DNA from: Mycobacterium saskatchewanense
GTDB lineage: Bacteria; Actinomycetota; Actinomycetes; Mycobacteriales; Mycobacteriaceae
NCBI RefSeq assembly: GCF_010729105.1
Contig: NZ_AP022573.1
Location: 4,898,001-4,962,000 of the forward strand
Reading direction: 5' to 3'
DNA length: 64,000 nucleotides
Shown: one piece after another, positions 46,413 through 57,087 of the stretch
Layout: each line of letters begins with the position of its first letter
Numbering within the stretch: position 1 is the first letter of the stretch
Notes under the pieces: generated by a model
The model's database searches: none
Told to the model about the DNA's origin: nothing
Seen by the model: the letters and a program-made list of their open reading frames with translations, nothing else
Program-made: the position numbers and the translations under genes

Positions 46413-47252
46413 CTAGCCGGCCGGCTGCTGGCGATCCCGCGTCTCGCGGGTGCACTCGTCGATGAAGCCGCTGATCACCTCGGCGACGCGGTCGGGCGCC
46501 TCGAACATCGGGACGTGCCCCACGCCGTCGAGCTCGGTGACCTGATGGTCCGGCAGGTGGTTGGTGAAGTGTCGGCTGAATCTGGGTGCGGGGATCACCC
46601 GGTCCTTCTCGCAGACCACCAGGTGTGCGGGAACCGCGTTGTCGGCGAGCTCCCGCAGGCCGTGCAGCAGTGTCGCCTTGACCAGCAGCTGGAAGTAGGC
46701 GGGGCAGTGCGCGACGTCGTCGATGCAGGTGAGGATGTCGGCGTCGCTGATGGCATCGGGCGACCCGCTGATCGCGTACGTCGCCAGCCGGCGGCTGTAG
46801 GGCAGGCGCATGACGCGCGGTCCGAACGCCCAGGCCAGCAGCAGCAGCGGGATGCCGAGGACGAACTTGAAGATCACCTCGAACTTGTGCGGGCTCCACC
46901 GCGTCCAGCCGCCCGCGGGCGCGATGCCGGTGACGCTGCGGGCCCGTCCGCGCCGCTCCAGCTCGAAGGCCACCCAGCCGCCCAGGGAGTTGCCGACGAT
47001 GTGGGCGGTGTCCCAGCCCAGCTCGTCCATCTGCCGCTCGACGTGATCGGCGAGCACCGCCGAGGACAGGAACCAGGTCCCGGCGCGCGGGCCGCCGTTG
47101 TGGCCGGCCATCGTCGGGGCGAACACCTCGTAGCGGCCGGTGTCGGCCAGCCGCCTGGCCACGCCCTCCCACACCGCCTGGGACAGCAGGAATGGGTGCA
47201 GCAGCAGGACGGGCTCTCCGGAGCCGAGGTGGATCGGTGGACGATTCCCCAT
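46413..47252 (-). CDS. Alpha/beta-fold hydrolase
   Basis: 279 residues. N-terminal SGEPVLLLHPFLLSQAVWEG (oxyanion HPF), nucleophile elbow VGNSLGGWVAFEL with Ser near 92, acidic CEKDRVIP and terminal His in GVGHVPMFEAPD. Substrate unknown. ATG 47252 is chosen; the frame extends upstream through the GC palindromes, which is not family-like. Resembles Rv3338, but full length here. It converges on icd1 with a 27-bp gap. Confidence 0.85.
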   Translation of the reverse strand: MGNRPPIHLGSGEPVLLLHPFLLSQAVWEGVARRLADTGRYEVFAPTMAGHNGGPRAGTWFLSSAVLADHVERQMDELGWDTAHIVGNSLGGWVAFELERRGRARSVTGIAPAGGWTRWSPHKFEVIFKFVLGIPLLLLAWAFGPRVMRLPYSRRLATYAISGSPDAISDADILTCIDDVAHCPAYFQLLVKATLLHGLRELADNAVPAHLVVCEKDRVIPAPRFSRHFTNHLPDHQVTELDGVGHVPMFEAPDRVAEVISGFIDECTRETRDRQQPAG

Positions 47253-47300
47253 ATCCGTGACAGTAAATGCGGTACCGCCGGTACCGCAAGCGAGCGCGGG

Positions 47301-47424
47301 GCGGGCGCCCGGCTGGCCGGGCGCCCGGCCGAAGCGGCCAAGCACTCGGAGGCGGCCAAGCGAGTGCGGGGCGGGCGCCCGGCTGGCCGGGCGCTGGAAG
47401 GCGGGCGCCCGGCTGGCCGGGCGC
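47301..47424. repeat. Three GC-rich palindromic repeats upstream of trpS
   Basis: The 24-mer made of GCGG followed by GCGCCCGGCTGGCCGGGCGC occurs at 47301-47324, 47361-47384 and 47401-47424. Its 20-nt core is an inverted repeat with 9-bp arms. Copies 1 and 2 are 60 bp apart and share flanks (AGCGAG before, CGGCCAAGC-like between). They fill the 209-bp gap between the divergent hydrolase and trpS. Confidence 0.9.
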
Positions 47425-47446
47425 TCGGCCGAAGCGGGCCGCGTGA

Positions 47447-48481
<1,035 letters not shown>

Positions 48482-48490
48482 GTTTCACAC

Positions 48491-49519
48491 ATGAACGAGC
48501 CGGCCAAGCCGGGGATCCTGGACCGCCTGCGGGCCCGGTACGACTGGCTCGACCACGCCGTGCGCGCCTACCAGCGCTTCGACGACCGCAACGGCGGGTT
48601 CTTCGCGGCCGGGCTCACGTACTACACGATCTTTGCGCTGTTCCCTTTGCTGATGGTCGGTTTCGCGGTCTTCGGCTTCCTGCTCGCGACCCGTCCCCGG
48701 CTGCTGGGCACGATCGACGACCACATCCGGGCGCAGGTGTCGGGCCCGCTCGGGAACCAGCTGCTGGAGCTCATCGACTCGGCTATCGACGCGCGGACAT
48801 CGGTCGGTGTCATCGGCCTGGCGACGGCGGCCTGGGGCGGCCTGAGCTGGATCTCCCATCTGCGGCAGGCCCTCACCGAGATGTGGTGGGAACACTGCGT
48901 GGACTCGCCGGGCTTCGTGCGCAACAAGGTCTCGGACCTGTTGGCGATGGGCGGGACGTTCGCGGTGACGATGGGCACCGTCGCACTGACCACGCTCGGC
49001 CACGAGCAGCCGATGGCCGCGGTGCTGAGATGGGCCGGCATACCGGAGTTCCTGGTGTTCGAATGGCTCTTCCGCGGCATCTCGATCGTGGTGTCGGTGC
49101 TGGTGTCGTGGCTGCTGTTCACCTGGATGATCGCCCGGCTGCCCCGGGAGAAGGTCAGCGTGGTCCACTCGATGCGGGCCGGGCTGATGGCGGCGGTCGG
49201 CTTCGAGATCTTCAAGCAGGTGGCCTCCGTTTACCTGCGGGTGGTGTCGCGCAGCCCGGCGGGCGCCACGTTCGGGCCGGTGCTGGGCCTGATGGTGTTC
49301 GCCTACATCACCGCCTATCTCGTGCTGTTCTGCACCGCGTGGGCGGCGACCACCTCGACCGATGCGCGCCGTCGTCGCATCGAGCCGCCGCCCCCGGCCA
49401 TCATCGCCCCGCGGGTGCAGCTGGACGAGGGCCTGAGCGCGCGGCAGACGTTGACCGCGATGGGGCTGGGAGCTCTTGTGGCGCTTGCGTTTTCGCGCCT
49501 GACCCGCTGGCTGCGCTAG
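48491..49519 (+). CDS. YihY/BrkB-family inner membrane protein
   Basis: 342 residues, six predicted TM helices between about 35 and 305. Family signals include FFAAGLTYYTIFALFPLLM at the start and AGATFGPVLGLMVFAYIT late. Function of the family is unsettled; it is not the RNase BN once proposed. Equivalent to Rv3335c as I recall it. It likely shares a transcript with trpS. Its TAG stop shares CTAG (49516-49519) with the convergent nagA stop. Confidence 0.87.
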   Translation: MNEPAKPGILDRLRARYDWLDHAVRAYQRFDDRNGGFFAAGLTYYTIFALFPLLMVGFAVFGFLLATRPRLLGTIDDHIRAQVSGPLGNQLLELIDSAIDARTSVGVIGLATAAWGGLSWISHLRQALTEMWWEHCVDSPGFVRNKVSDLLAMGGTFAVTMGTVALTTLGHEQPMAAVLRWAGIPEFLVFEWLFRGISIVVSVLVSWLLFTWMIARLPREKVSVVHSMRAGLMAAVGFEIFKQVASVYLRVVSRSPAGATFGPVLGLMVFAYITAYLVLFCTAWAATTSTDARRRRIEPPPPAIIAPRVQLDEGLSARQTLTAMGLGALVALAFSRLTRWLR

Positions 49520-50634
49520 TCACGGGTGACCCGCCAGTCGCCGCGCACCATCACCGCCCTGACACGCAGGTCGGCGTCCAGCACAACCAGGTTCGCGTCG
49601 TGGCCCGCGCGCAGGTGCCCCACCCGCTCGAGGCCCAGGGCCCCCGCCGGCGTGGCGGCGGTCATCCGCACGGCGGCGGGCACTCCCGCGAGCGTGGCGG
49701 CGACTCGGAAGATCTCGGCCATGGTGGCGGTGCTGCCCGCGATCGTCGACGCGCCGCGCACCCGCGCGACACCGGACTCCACGTCGATCGGTATGGCGCC
49801 GAGTGTGTATGCGCCGTCGCCACATCCGGCCGCGGCGATGGCGTCGGTGATCAGCGCGACGCGGCCGGGTCCCGCGGCCCGGATCGCCGCGCGGAGGACG
49901 GCCGGGTGCACGTGCGCGCCGTCGGCGATGAGCTCGCACGTCACCCGCGGGTCCTGTAGCAGCGCCAGCGCCGGCCCCGGCTCGCGGTGATGCAGTGGCG
50001 GCATCGCGTTGAACAGGTGGGTGGCGACCGTGGCACCGGCGTCGACGGCGCGCTCGGTCTGGTCGTAGGTCGCATCGGTATGGCCAACGGCCACAACGAC
50101 TCCCGCGTCCAGGAAGCGCCGGATCGCCTCACCGGCACCGGGCAGTTCCGGGGCCAGCGTGACCATCCGGATGGCGCCGCCACCGGCAGCCAGCACGGCC
50201 TCGATCTCCGCGGGGTCGGGGGGACGCGTCTGGGCGGGGTCGTGCGCCCCGCAGCGCGCGCGGCTCAGCCACGGCCCCTCCAGGTGGATACCGGCGACCG
50301 CGCCCTCGTGGCTGGCTGCGGCGAGCGCGCGAATGCCGGCGAGGAGGTCGGTGGGCGAGGCGGTGACCAGGCTCGCGAGCGTGGTGGTGGTGCCCTGCCG
50401 CACATGGAAGTCGGCCGCCCGGATGATGCCGGCGGGGTCGGTGTAGGACGCCCCGCCGCCACCGTGCACGTGCATGTCGACAAAGCCAGGCACCACGGTG
50501 CAATCCGGGAAGTCGTCGTGGGTCGGCCGGGGCGGGGGACCGGCGCCGCAGGCCAGGATTCGGCCGCCGGACGTCTCCAGCCACCCCGGCCGGGCGACCT
50601 CCCCGTCGAGGACCATGGTGCCCGCGGTGATCAC
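49516..50634 (-). CDS. nagA: N-acetylglucosamine-6-phosphate deacetylase
   Basis: 372-residue amidohydrolase: metal site FVDMHVHGGGG, the EGPW glutamate in HLEGPWLS, GHTDATYDQ, HLFNAMPPLHHREPG and the catalytic Asp in LITDAIAAAG. Releases acetate from GlcNAc-6-P in amino-sugar and cell-wall recycling. GTG 50634 overlaps the sugI stop (GTGA). It is downstream of dacB and a sugar-type transporter, which suggests a small wall-recycling unit. Confidence 0.94.
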   Translation of the reverse strand: MITAGTMVLDGEVARPGWLETSGGRILACGAGPPPRPTHDDFPDCTVVPGFVDMHVHGGGGASYTDPAGIIRAADFHVRQGTTTTLASLVTASPTDLLAGIRALAAASHEGAVAGIHLEGPWLSRARCGAHDPAQTRPPDPAEIEAVLAAGGGAIRMVTLAPELPGAGEAIRRFLDAGVVVAVGHTDATYDQTERAVDAGATVATHLFNAMPPLHHREPGPALALLQDPRVTCELIADGAHVHPAVLRAAIRAAGPGRVALITDAIAAAGCGDGAYTLGAIPIDVESGVARVRGASTIAGSTATMAEIFRVAATLAGVPAAVRMTAATPAGALGLERVGHLRAGHDANLVVLDADLRVRAVMVRGDWRVTRD

Positions 50635-51992
50635 GGGCCTTCCCAGCGGCCGCCGTTTTCCCAGAAATGGCGGATGTCCTCGAGCGGGCGGCCCTTGGTT
50701 TCCGGCGCATACCGGTAGACGAAGCCCAGCGCGAACACCGCGAGGGCCGCGAACACCGCGAAAGTGCCCGCGCCCCCGAGCGAATGCAGCATGGTCAGGA
50801 AGACGGCGGCGACGATCGCGTTAGCCACCAGGTTGGACGTCAGCATCGCGCTCGAGCCGATGGACCGCAGCCGGGTGGGGAAGCTCTCGCTGGCGTACAC
50901 CCAGCCCAGCGAGCCGAAACCCATGGTGTAGCCGATGATGAACAGCAGCACCCCGGCGAAGCCGGGGATCACCCCGCCGGCGCCGCGGCCGAACACCAGC
51001 AGCAGGATGACGTCGGCGACGATCATCATCGCGATGCCGCACAACAGGATTGGGCGCCGCCCGACCCTGTCGACGAGCAGCAGCGCGACGCCCACCGCCG
51101 CCAGCCCGGCGACCTGCACCAGGGCCGGCAGCGCCAGCAGGGCGAAGTCGCCGGTGAAGCCCATTGCCGCGAATATCCTTGGGCTGTAGTAGATGATCGC
51201 GTTGATGCCGGTGATCTGGATGAGGAAGCCGAGCGTGATCACGAAGGCGGTGGCCCGCGCGTACGGGGGGCGCAGCATCTCGGCCGCTCCGCCGCCCTCC
51301 TCGCCCAGCGCACGGCCGATCTCGGCGAGCTCCGCGTCGGCGGCGTCGACGTCGGCGGTGGGCTCCACGCGCAGCAGCGCGGCGCGGGCGTCGTCGGGCC
51401 GACCCCGCAGCAAATACCACCGGGCGGTGTCGGGCATCCGGCCGATCAACGGCAGCAACAGGATTGCGGGCACGGCGGCCAGGCCCAGCATCCACCGCCA
51501 GCTGTGGGTGCCGGCCAGCAGGTAGCCCGTCAGGTAGCCGACGATGAGGCCGCTGACCACGGCGAGCTGATAGGCCGTCAGCAGCGACCCGCGCACCGCC
51601 GCGGGGGCCGATTCCGCCACGTACACCGGGATGACGACCACCGACACCCCGATGGTCAGGCCCACCAGGAACCGCGCCGCCAGCAGCATCGGCAGCGACA
51701 CCGAGAACGCGTCCAGCAACGCGAACGCCGCGTACGCGACCAGGATCAACAGCACGGATCCCTTGCGACCGATCCGGTTGGCGAGCACGCCGGCGCCGAG
51801 CGCGCCGGGGATCTGGCCAAGCACCACCATCGTCGTCAGCAGCTCCTGCTGCCGGGTGGTGAGCCCGAAGTCGTCGGCGACGAACAGCTGGGCGCCGGCG
51901 ATGATGGACAGGTCGTAGCCGTAGATGAGACCGACGCTGGCGGCGGTGAGCCCGACCAGCGCGCCGCGCAACCGGGCGGGCCGCGCGGTCAA
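50631..51992 (-). CDS. sugI: MFS sugar porter-type transporter (SugI)
   Basis: 453 residues, 12 predicted TM helices. Sugar-porter motifs: GRKGS after TM2, [18 protein letters not shown] near TM5, the shortened PESPRW equivalent [12 protein letters not shown], and GRRP and ETKGRPLED near the end. Start is TTG 51992, overlapping the dacB stop as TTGA, with no better ATG nearby. Substrate not determined; neighbours nagA and dacB favour amino sugars or wall fragments. Confidence 0.88.
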   Translation of the reverse strand: MTARPARLRGALVGLTAASVGLIYGYDLSIIAGAQLFVADDFGLTTRQQELLTTMVVLGQIPGALGAGVLANRIGRKGSVLLILVAYAAFALLDAFSVSLPMLLAARFLVGLTIGVSVVVIPVYVAESAPAAVRGSLLTAYQLAVVSGLIVGYLTGYLLAGTHSWRWMLGLAAVPAILLLPLIGRMPDTARWYLLRGRPDDARAALLRVEPTADVDAADAELAEIGRALGEEGGGAAEMLRPPYARATAFVITLGFLIQITGINAIIYYSPRIFAAMGFTGDFALLALPALVQVAGLAAVGVALLLVDRVGRRPILLCGIAMMIVADVILLLVFGRGAGGVIPGFAGVLLFIIGYTMGFGSLGWVYASESFPTRLRSIGSSAMLTSNLVANAIVAAVFLTMLHSLGGAGTFAVFAALAVFALGFVYRYAPETKGRPLEDIRHFWENGGRWEGP

Positions 51993-53236
51993 CGGTGTTG
52001 GGGCCGGCGGTTCATCGAGCGTGCGACCATGATCAAGCTAAACACGACGATGGTGCCGACGACGGCGACGCCCACCCGCACGGGCATCGCGTCCCCCGAC
52101 GGGATGAGGCCCGCCGCCTGCGCGCCGGTCTGCCGGTCCGTGGCGCTGTCGTGCTTCGGCAGCAGCGACGGGTCGGGCTCGATCAGCGATCCGACCTGGG
52201 TGCCCTGCGGGGTGGCAAAGCCGTAGTCGAGCAGGTGCGCCGCCTGTTCCCAGGGGGCGATCGGCACCCGCGTCCCGTGCAGCAGCACGGCCATCAGCCG
52301 CCGCCCGTTGCGGTTGGCCGCGCCCACGAACGTCTGGCCGGCGTCGTCGGTGTACCCGGTCTTGCCGCCGAGCGCGCCGGGATACTTGTAGAGCAGCTGG
52401 TTGTCGTTCTCCAGCTCGTAGCCGGGGTGGTCCCCGTGGCCGGGAAAGTCGAACGAGCGCGTGGCGACGATGTCGGCGAAAGTCGGGTTCTGCCAGGCGT
52501 AGCGGTAGAACAGCCCGATGTCGTACGCAGACGTGCTCATGCCCGGGCCGTCCAGGCCGGACGGCGTCGCCACCCGGGTGTCGCGGCCGCCGAGCTTGGC
52601 GGCCAGCACGTTGATCTTCTCCACCGCCTGCTGCATCCCGCCGAGCTGCATGGCCAGCGCGTGGGCGGCGTCGTTGCCGGAGTGCATCAGCAGCCCGTGC
52701 AGCAGCTGGTTGATCGTGAACACCCCGCCTTCGTCGACGCCCACCTTGGTGCCCTCGGCGGCGGCGTCCTCGGCGGTGCCGGGCACCGACTTGTTGAGGT
52801 TGAACGCGTTGATCGACGCCATCGCGACGAGCACCTTGATGATGCTCGCGGGCCGGTGCCGGCCGTGCGGGTCCTTGGCGGCAACGACGGCGCCGCTGTC
52901 GAGGTCGGCCACCAGCCACGCGTCGGCCGACACGTCGGTCGGCAGCGGCGGTGTATCCGGCGCCGTGACGATGCCGCAGCCGCCCAGCGCGTCGCCGCCG
53001 ACCGGCTTGGCCGGCACCGCAAGCGGGATCGGCGGGTCGCCGGCCTGCGGCGCCTCCGACGAGTCGACCGCTGGCGGGGTGTTGACCTTGAAGGGGCAGT
53101 TCGCCGGCGCCGCGTTGGGGCCCGGGTTCGGCTCGGCGGCCGCCTTCGGGAGGGCGCCGGGAGTCGCGAACAGCACCGGGGCCGCCGTCAGGAAAGCCGC
53201 CGCTGCCAGGCAAGATGCGGAGCGCAGTACGTTCAT
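51989..53236 (-). CDS. dacB: D-alanyl-D-alanine carboxypeptidase (PBP, S11 family)
   Basis: 415 residues. Signal sequence in the first 30 ([20 protein letters not shown]), then the transpeptidase fold with SxxK in [11 protein letters not shown] in HSGNDAAH and KTG in [10 protein letters not shown]-terminal hydrophobic helix ([16 protein letters not shown]) anchors it to the membrane. Trims the terminal D-Ala of peptidoglycan stems. First gene of the leftward dacB-sugI-nagA operon. Corresponds to dacB1 (Rv3330). Confidence 0.93.
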   Translation of the reverse strand: MNVLRSASCLAAAAFLTAAPVLFATPGALPKAAAEPNPGPNAAPANCPFKVNTPPAVDSSEAPQAGDPPIPLAVPAKPVGGDALGGCGIVTAPDTPPLPTDVSADAWLVADLDSGAVVAAKDPHGRHRPASIIKVLVAMASINAFNLNKSVPGTAEDAAAEGTKVGVDEGGVFTINQLLHGLLMHSGNDAAHALAMQLGGMQQAVEKINVLAAKLGGRDTRVATPSGLDGPGMSTSAYDIGLFYRYAWQNPTFADIVATRSFDFPGHGDHPGYELENDNQLLYKYPGALGGKTGYTDDAGQTFVGAANRNGRRLMAVLLHGTRVPIAPWEQAAHLLDYGFATPQGTQVGSLIEPDPSLLPKHDSATDRQTGAQAAGLIPSGDAMPVRVGVAVVGTIVVFSLIMVARSMNRRPQHR

Positions 53237-53322
53237 TGTGTGTGCAGACTAGGCGATCCGCGCCCCGATTCCGGGGAGCCGCGCTGTGACTGCTGGGACG
53301 CAAGTTACTTCGCGCCCGCGGT

Positions 53323-54654
53323 CTATAGGCGCCGGGACTCCTCGCTGAGCACCGCGCGCAGGACGGCCTCGATGGTGTCGAACTCGGCGGGGCCGCTGAT
53401 CAGCGGCGGCGCCAGCTGGATGACGGAGTCGCCGCGATCGTCGGTGCGGCAGTACAACCCGTTCTCGAACAGCGCCGCACCGACCCGCGGCAGCAGCGAC
53501 CGGCGCTCGTCATCGGTGAAGGTCTCCTTCGTCGCCTGGTCCTTGACCAATTCGACGCCGTAGAAGTAGCCCTCGCCGCGCACGTCGCCGACGATCGGCA
53601 GGTCGTACAGCTTCTCCAGGGTCGCCCGGAAGCCGGCCGCGTGCTGTTTGACGCGATCGTTGAGGCCCTCGCGCTCGAAGATGTCGAGGTTGGCCAGCCC
53701 GACGGCGGCCGACACCGGGTGGCCGCCGAACGTATAGCCGTGCGGGAACATCGTTTTGCCGTCGTCGAAGGGCTCGAACAACCGCTCGCTGGCGATCATC
53801 GCGCCCAGGGGTGAGTAGCCCGACGTCAGTCCCTTGGCGCAGGTGATCATGTCGGGCACGTAGCCGAAGTCCTCACAGGCGAACATCGACCCGATCCGGC
53901 CGAACGCGCAGATCACCTCGTCGGAGACCAGCAGCACGTCGTAGGCGTCGCAGATCTCGCGGACCCGCTCGAAATAACCCGGCGGAGGCGGGATGCTGCC
54001 GCCCGCGTTCTGCACCGGCTCGAGGAAGACGGCCGCGACGGTGTCAGGGCCCTCGAACTCGATGGCCTCGGCGACCCGATCGGCGGCCCACCTCCCGAAG
54101 GCCTTGAGGTCGGTTTGGAACGGTTCGGGAGCGCGGTAGAAGTTGGTGTTGGGCACCCGGAAGCCCCCCGGGGTGACCGGCTCGAACGGCGCCTTGTACT
54201 TGGGCAGCCCGGTGATCGCCAGCGCCCCCTGCGTGGTGCCGTGGTAGGCGACCCAGCGCGAGATCACCTTGTGCTTACCGGGTTTGCCGGTCAGCTTGAA
54301 GTACTGCTTGGCCAGCTTCCAGGCGGTCTCGACGGCCTCGGTGCCGCCGGTGGTGAAGAACACCCGGTTCAGGTCGCCCGGCGTGTGGCCGGCGACGCGC
54401 TCGGCCAGCTCGATCGCGGGCGGGGTGGCATACCCCCACAACGGGAAGTAGGCCAGGGTGCTCGCCTGCCGGGCGGCAACGTCGGCGAGTTCCGTTCGCC
54501 CGTGGCCGACCTGCACGGTGAACAGCCCCGACAGGCCGTCGAGGTAGCTCTTGCCGCGGTCGTCGTAGATGGTGACGCCGTCGCCGCGGGTGATGATCGG
54601 CGGCGTCGCGCCCGCGCCGTGCCGGGTGAAGTGCAGCCACAGGTTGTCGGTCAT
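53323..54654 (-). CDS. Class III PLP aminotransferase (omega-amino acid type)
   Basis: 443 residues. SGLFTVQVGHGRTEL N-terminal region, the pyridoxal pocket FTTGGTEAVETAWKLA, the acidic LLVSDEVICAFGR and the PLP-Lys in ITCAKGLTSGYSPLGA. Omega-amino acid:pyruvate aminotransferase type; the amine donor is unknown. Equivalent to Rv3329. Divergent from sigJ with only 47 bp between starts, so their promoters overlap. Confidence 0.9.
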   Translation of the reverse strand: MTDNLWLHFTRHGAGATPPIITRGDGVTIYDDRGKSYLDGLSGLFTVQVGHGRTELADVAARQASTLAYFPLWGYATPPAIELAERVAGHTPGDLNRVFFTTGGTEAVETAWKLAKQYFKLTGKPGKHKVISRWVAYHGTTQGALAITGLPKYKAPFEPVTPGGFRVPNTNFYRAPEPFQTDLKAFGRWAADRVAEAIEFEGPDTVAAVFLEPVQNAGGSIPPPPGYFERVREICDAYDVLLVSDEVICAFGRIGSMFACEDFGYVPDMITCAKGLTSGYSPLGAMIASERLFEPFDDGKTMFPHGYTFGGHPVSAAVGLANLDIFEREGLNDRVKQHAAGFRATLEKLYDLPIVGDVRGEGYFYGVELVKDQATKETFTDDERRSLLPRVGAALFENGLYCRTDDRGDSVIQLAPPLISGPAEFDTIEAVLRAVLSEESRRL

Positions 54655-54701
54655 TGGAGTGAGCGTATCGGTGGGTGCGATCGACGGGTAGGTTCAAGGC
54701 C

Positions 54702-55643
54702 ATGACCTCAACCCGGGAGGTCGCCCAATTCGAGGCGCTGCGACCGCATCTCATGGCCGTCGCGTACCGGTTGACGGGCACGGTGGCCGACGCCGAGGAC
54801 ATCGTGCAGGAGGCCTGGCTGCGCTGGGACCGCCAGAAGTCTGACATCGCCGACCTCCGCGCGTGGCTGACGACGGTGGTCAGCCGGCTCGGCCTGGACA
54901 GGCTCCGGTCGGCCAGGCATCGCCGCGAGGCCTACACCGGCAACTGGCTGCCCGAACCCGTCGTCGCGCCGTTGTCCCGGGAGGCCGACCCGCTGTCCGC
55001 CGTGGTGGCCCGCGAGGACGCCCGGTTCGCCGCGATGGTGGTGCTGGAGCGACTGTCGCCGGATCAGCGGGTGGCGTTCGTGCTGCACGACGGGTTCGTC
55101 GTGCCGTTCGCCGAGGTGGCGCGGGTGCTCGGCACCACCGAGGCCGCCGCCCGCCAGCTGGCGTCGCGGGCGCGCAAGGCGGTCGCCGCGCAGCCGCCGC
55201 CGGAACCCGACCCCTCGCACGACGCGGTGGTCGGCCGCCTGCTGGCCGCCATGGCCGCCGGCGACGTGGACGCGGTGGTGGCGCTGCTGCACCCGGACGT
55301 GATCTTGACCGGCGACTCGAACGGCAAGGCGCCCACAGCCGTTCAGGTCATCCATGGCCGCGACAAGGTGGTGCGGTTCATGCTCGGCCTGGCCGAGCGC
55401 TACGGCCCGGCCTTCTTTACCGCCCAGCAGCTCGCCCGGGTCAACGGCGAGCTCGGCGCCTACACCGCGGGCACCCCCGGTGGCGACGGCCACCGGGGCA
55501 TGCTGCCGCGGATCACGGCGTTCACCGTGCGCGACGGGAAGGTCTGCGCGCTGTGGGACATCGCCAATCCCGACAAGTTCACCGGCTCTCCGCTGCGGAC
55601 GCCGGCGCGGCCCACGGAATCCGGCATGCCGCACCGGAACTGA
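54702..55643 (+). CDS. sigJ: ECF41-family RNA polymerase sigma factor SigJ
   Basis: 313 residues. Sigma-2 region about 8-75 (MAVAYRLTGTVADAEDIVQ), the ECF41-specific linker WLPEP, sigma-4 about 115-170 (RLSPDQRVAFVLHDGFVVPF), then a fused SnoaL-like C-terminal domain with GDSNGKAP (DGGGK-type loop) and NPDKF (NPDKL-type). ECF41 factors lack an anti-sigma factor and are controlled by that C-terminal domain. The CMD-family gene beside it is the usual ECF41 partner. ATG 54702 is preferred over 54675. Confidence 0.93.
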   Translation: MTSTREVAQFEALRPHLMAVAYRLTGTVADAEDIVQEAWLRWDRQKSDIADLRAWLTTVVSRLGLDRLRSARHRREAYTGNWLPEPVVAPLSREADPLSAVVAREDARFAAMVVLERLSPDQRVAFVLHDGFVVPFAEVARVLGTTEAAARQLASRARKAVAAQPPPEPDPSHDAVVGRLLAAMAAGDVDAVVALLHPDVILTGDSNGKAPTAVQVIHGRDKVVRFMLGLAERYGPAFFTAQQLARVNGELGAYTAGTPGGDGHRGMLPRITAFTVRDGKVCALWDIANPDKFTGSPLRTPARPTESGMPHRN

Positions 55644-56181
55644 AGCCCTGCTCGGTGATGCCCAGCGCGGAGTTGACCCGGGCCCGCATGTTCTCCACGC
55701 CGATCTGGTAGGTCAGCTCGATCACTCCGGCGTCGCCGAACCGGGCCCGCAGGTCGGTCACCTGCTCGTCGGTGACGGTGTGCGGATCCGTCGTCATCGC
55801 GTCGGCGTAGCGGATTGCGGCGCGCTCGTCGTCGGTGAAGGCCGAAGAGGTTGCGTAATTGTCGATGTCGTTGAGTCGCTCCACGTCGAGGCCATCCATC
55901 CGCTGCAGCATGGACCCGAAGTCGACGCACCAGGAGCAGCCGATGCTGCGTGCGGTCCACAGCACCGCCAGCTCACGCACGCCGACCGGCAGCCGCTTCG
56001 ACGCCCGCTCGATCATCGTCTCGTGCACGGCTCCGGCGAGCATCAGCCCGCGATGGTGCGCTGTGACGGCAAACGGTTCGGGGACCTGGCCGTAGCGCCG
56101 ACTGGCGATCCGGTACATGGCGCGGGTCCACAGCCCGGCGCGTTCGGGGGGCAGGGGTTCGATGCGGGTTTTTTGTGTCAT
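55579..56181 (-). CDS. Carboxymuconolactone decarboxylase / AhpD-like protein
   Basis: 200 residues. CMD helical fold with the redox CxxC in SIGCSWCVDFG and a preceding VRELAVLW. Members act as peroxide-reducing or gamma-lactone enzymes. As the typical ECF41-linked (COE) partner it is a candidate target of SigJ. Its last about 65 nt overlap the 3' end of sigJ on the opposite strand, so both C termini are encoded by the same DNA. AAGGG lies close before ATG 56181. Confidence 0.85.
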   Translation of the reverse strand: MTQKTRIEPLPPERAGLWTRAMYRIASRRYGQVPEPFAVTAHHRGLMLAGAVHETMIERASKRLPVGVRELAVLWTARSIGCSWCVDFGSMLQRMDGLDVERLNDIDNYATSSAFTDDERAAIRYADAMTTDPHTVTDEQVTDLRARFGDAGVIELTYQIGVENMRARVNSALGITEQGFSSGAACRIPWAAPASAAESR

Positions 56182-56205
56182 GCCCTTGAGACGAGGTTGC
56201 CCCGG

Positions 56206-56266
56206 CGAACGTGACGGTGCGTTCACGTTCGGCGCCGACGGTGACGCTGGCGTCACGCTCGCCGTC
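56206..56266. repeat. Paired inverted repeats upstream of the CMD gene
   Basis: CGAACGTGA (56206-56214) pairs with TCACGTTCG (56223-56231); next to it GTGACG (56241-56246) pairs with CGTCAC (56251-56256), extended by GACG/CGTC. The TCACGCTCGCCG core resembles the arms of the hairpin after dnaE2, so both may belong to one intergenic repeat family. It also lies after sdhB. Confidence 0.5.
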
Positions 56267-56286
56267 AGGAGGGTCCTGGCGCGGGT

Positions 56287-57087
56287 CTAGCGCGTGAACA
56301 TCAACGCGCGCTTGACTTCCTGGATCGCCTTGGTGACCTGGATGCCGCGCGGGCACGCCTCGGTGCAGTTGAACGTGGTCCGGCACCGCCACACCCCGTC
56401 CACCTCGTTGAGGATGTCGAGGCGCTCGGCGGCGGCCTCGTCGCGACTGTCGAAGATGAACCGGTGCGCGTTGACGATCGCCGCCGGCCCGTAGTAGCTG
56501 CCCTCCTGCCAGAAGATCGGGCAGCTGGTGGTGCAGGCCGCGCACAGGATGCACTTGGTGGTGTCGTCGTAGCGCGCGCGGTCGGTGGGGCTCTGGATGC
56601 GTTCGCGCGTCGGCGGGTTCCCGGTGGTGACCAGGTACGGTTTCACCGCGCGGTAGGCGTCGAAGAAGGGTTCCATGTCGACCACCAGGTCCTTCTCCAC
56701 GGGCAGCCCGCGGATCGGTTCGACCGTGATGGTCAGTGTCTTGCCCGGCTTGGGCTTCTCGGGCAGCAGGTCACGCATCAGCACCTTGCACGCCAACCGG
56801 TTGACGCCGTTGATGCGCATGGCGTCCGAACCGCACACCCCGTGGGCGCAGGACCGCCGGAAGGTCAGCGTCCCGTCGAGGTAGCTCTTCACATAGATCA
56901 GCAGGTTGAGCAGGCGGTCGCTCGGCAGGCAGGGCACCCGAAAGCTCTGCCAGCCACCGGTTTGCGCGAACGCGTCGGGCTGGTCGGGGTTGAACCGGGC
57001 GATCTTGAGCGTCACCATCACCGCGCCCTCGGGGACGGGCGGCAACGGCGGCTCGACGCGGGGTTCGACAGCCTCGCCTGCAGTCAT
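56287..57087 (-). CDS. sdhB: Succinate dehydrogenase iron-sulfur subunit
   Basis: 266 residues. [2Fe-2S] ligands in RRSCAHGVCGSDAM and LACK; [4Fe-4S]/[3Fe-4S] ligands in CILCAACTTSCP and the later CTEACPRGI. Electron-transfer subunit between SdhA and quinone. ATG 57087 overlaps the sdhA stop by one base (TGATG). Last gene of sdhCDAB, corresponding to Rv3319. Confidence 0.96.
   Translation of the reverse strand: MTAGEAVEPRVEPPLPPVPEGAVMVTLKIARFNPDQPDAFAQTGGWQSFRVPCLPSDRLLNLLIYVKSYLDGTLTFRRSCAHGVCGSDAMRINGVNRLACKVLMRDLLPEKPKPGKTLTITVEPIRGLPVEKDLVVDMEPFFDAYRAVKPYLVTTGNPPTRERIQSPTDRARYDDTTKCILCAACTTSCPIFWQEGSYYGPAAIVNAHRFIFDSRDEAAAERLDILNEVDGVWRCRTTFNCTEACPRGIQVTKAIQEVKRALMFTR

Noticed and set aside
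47301..47424. CRISPR array
   Set aside because: Only three copies, palindromic cores, unequal spacing (60 and 40 bp) with partly shared spacer sequence and no cas genes nearby.
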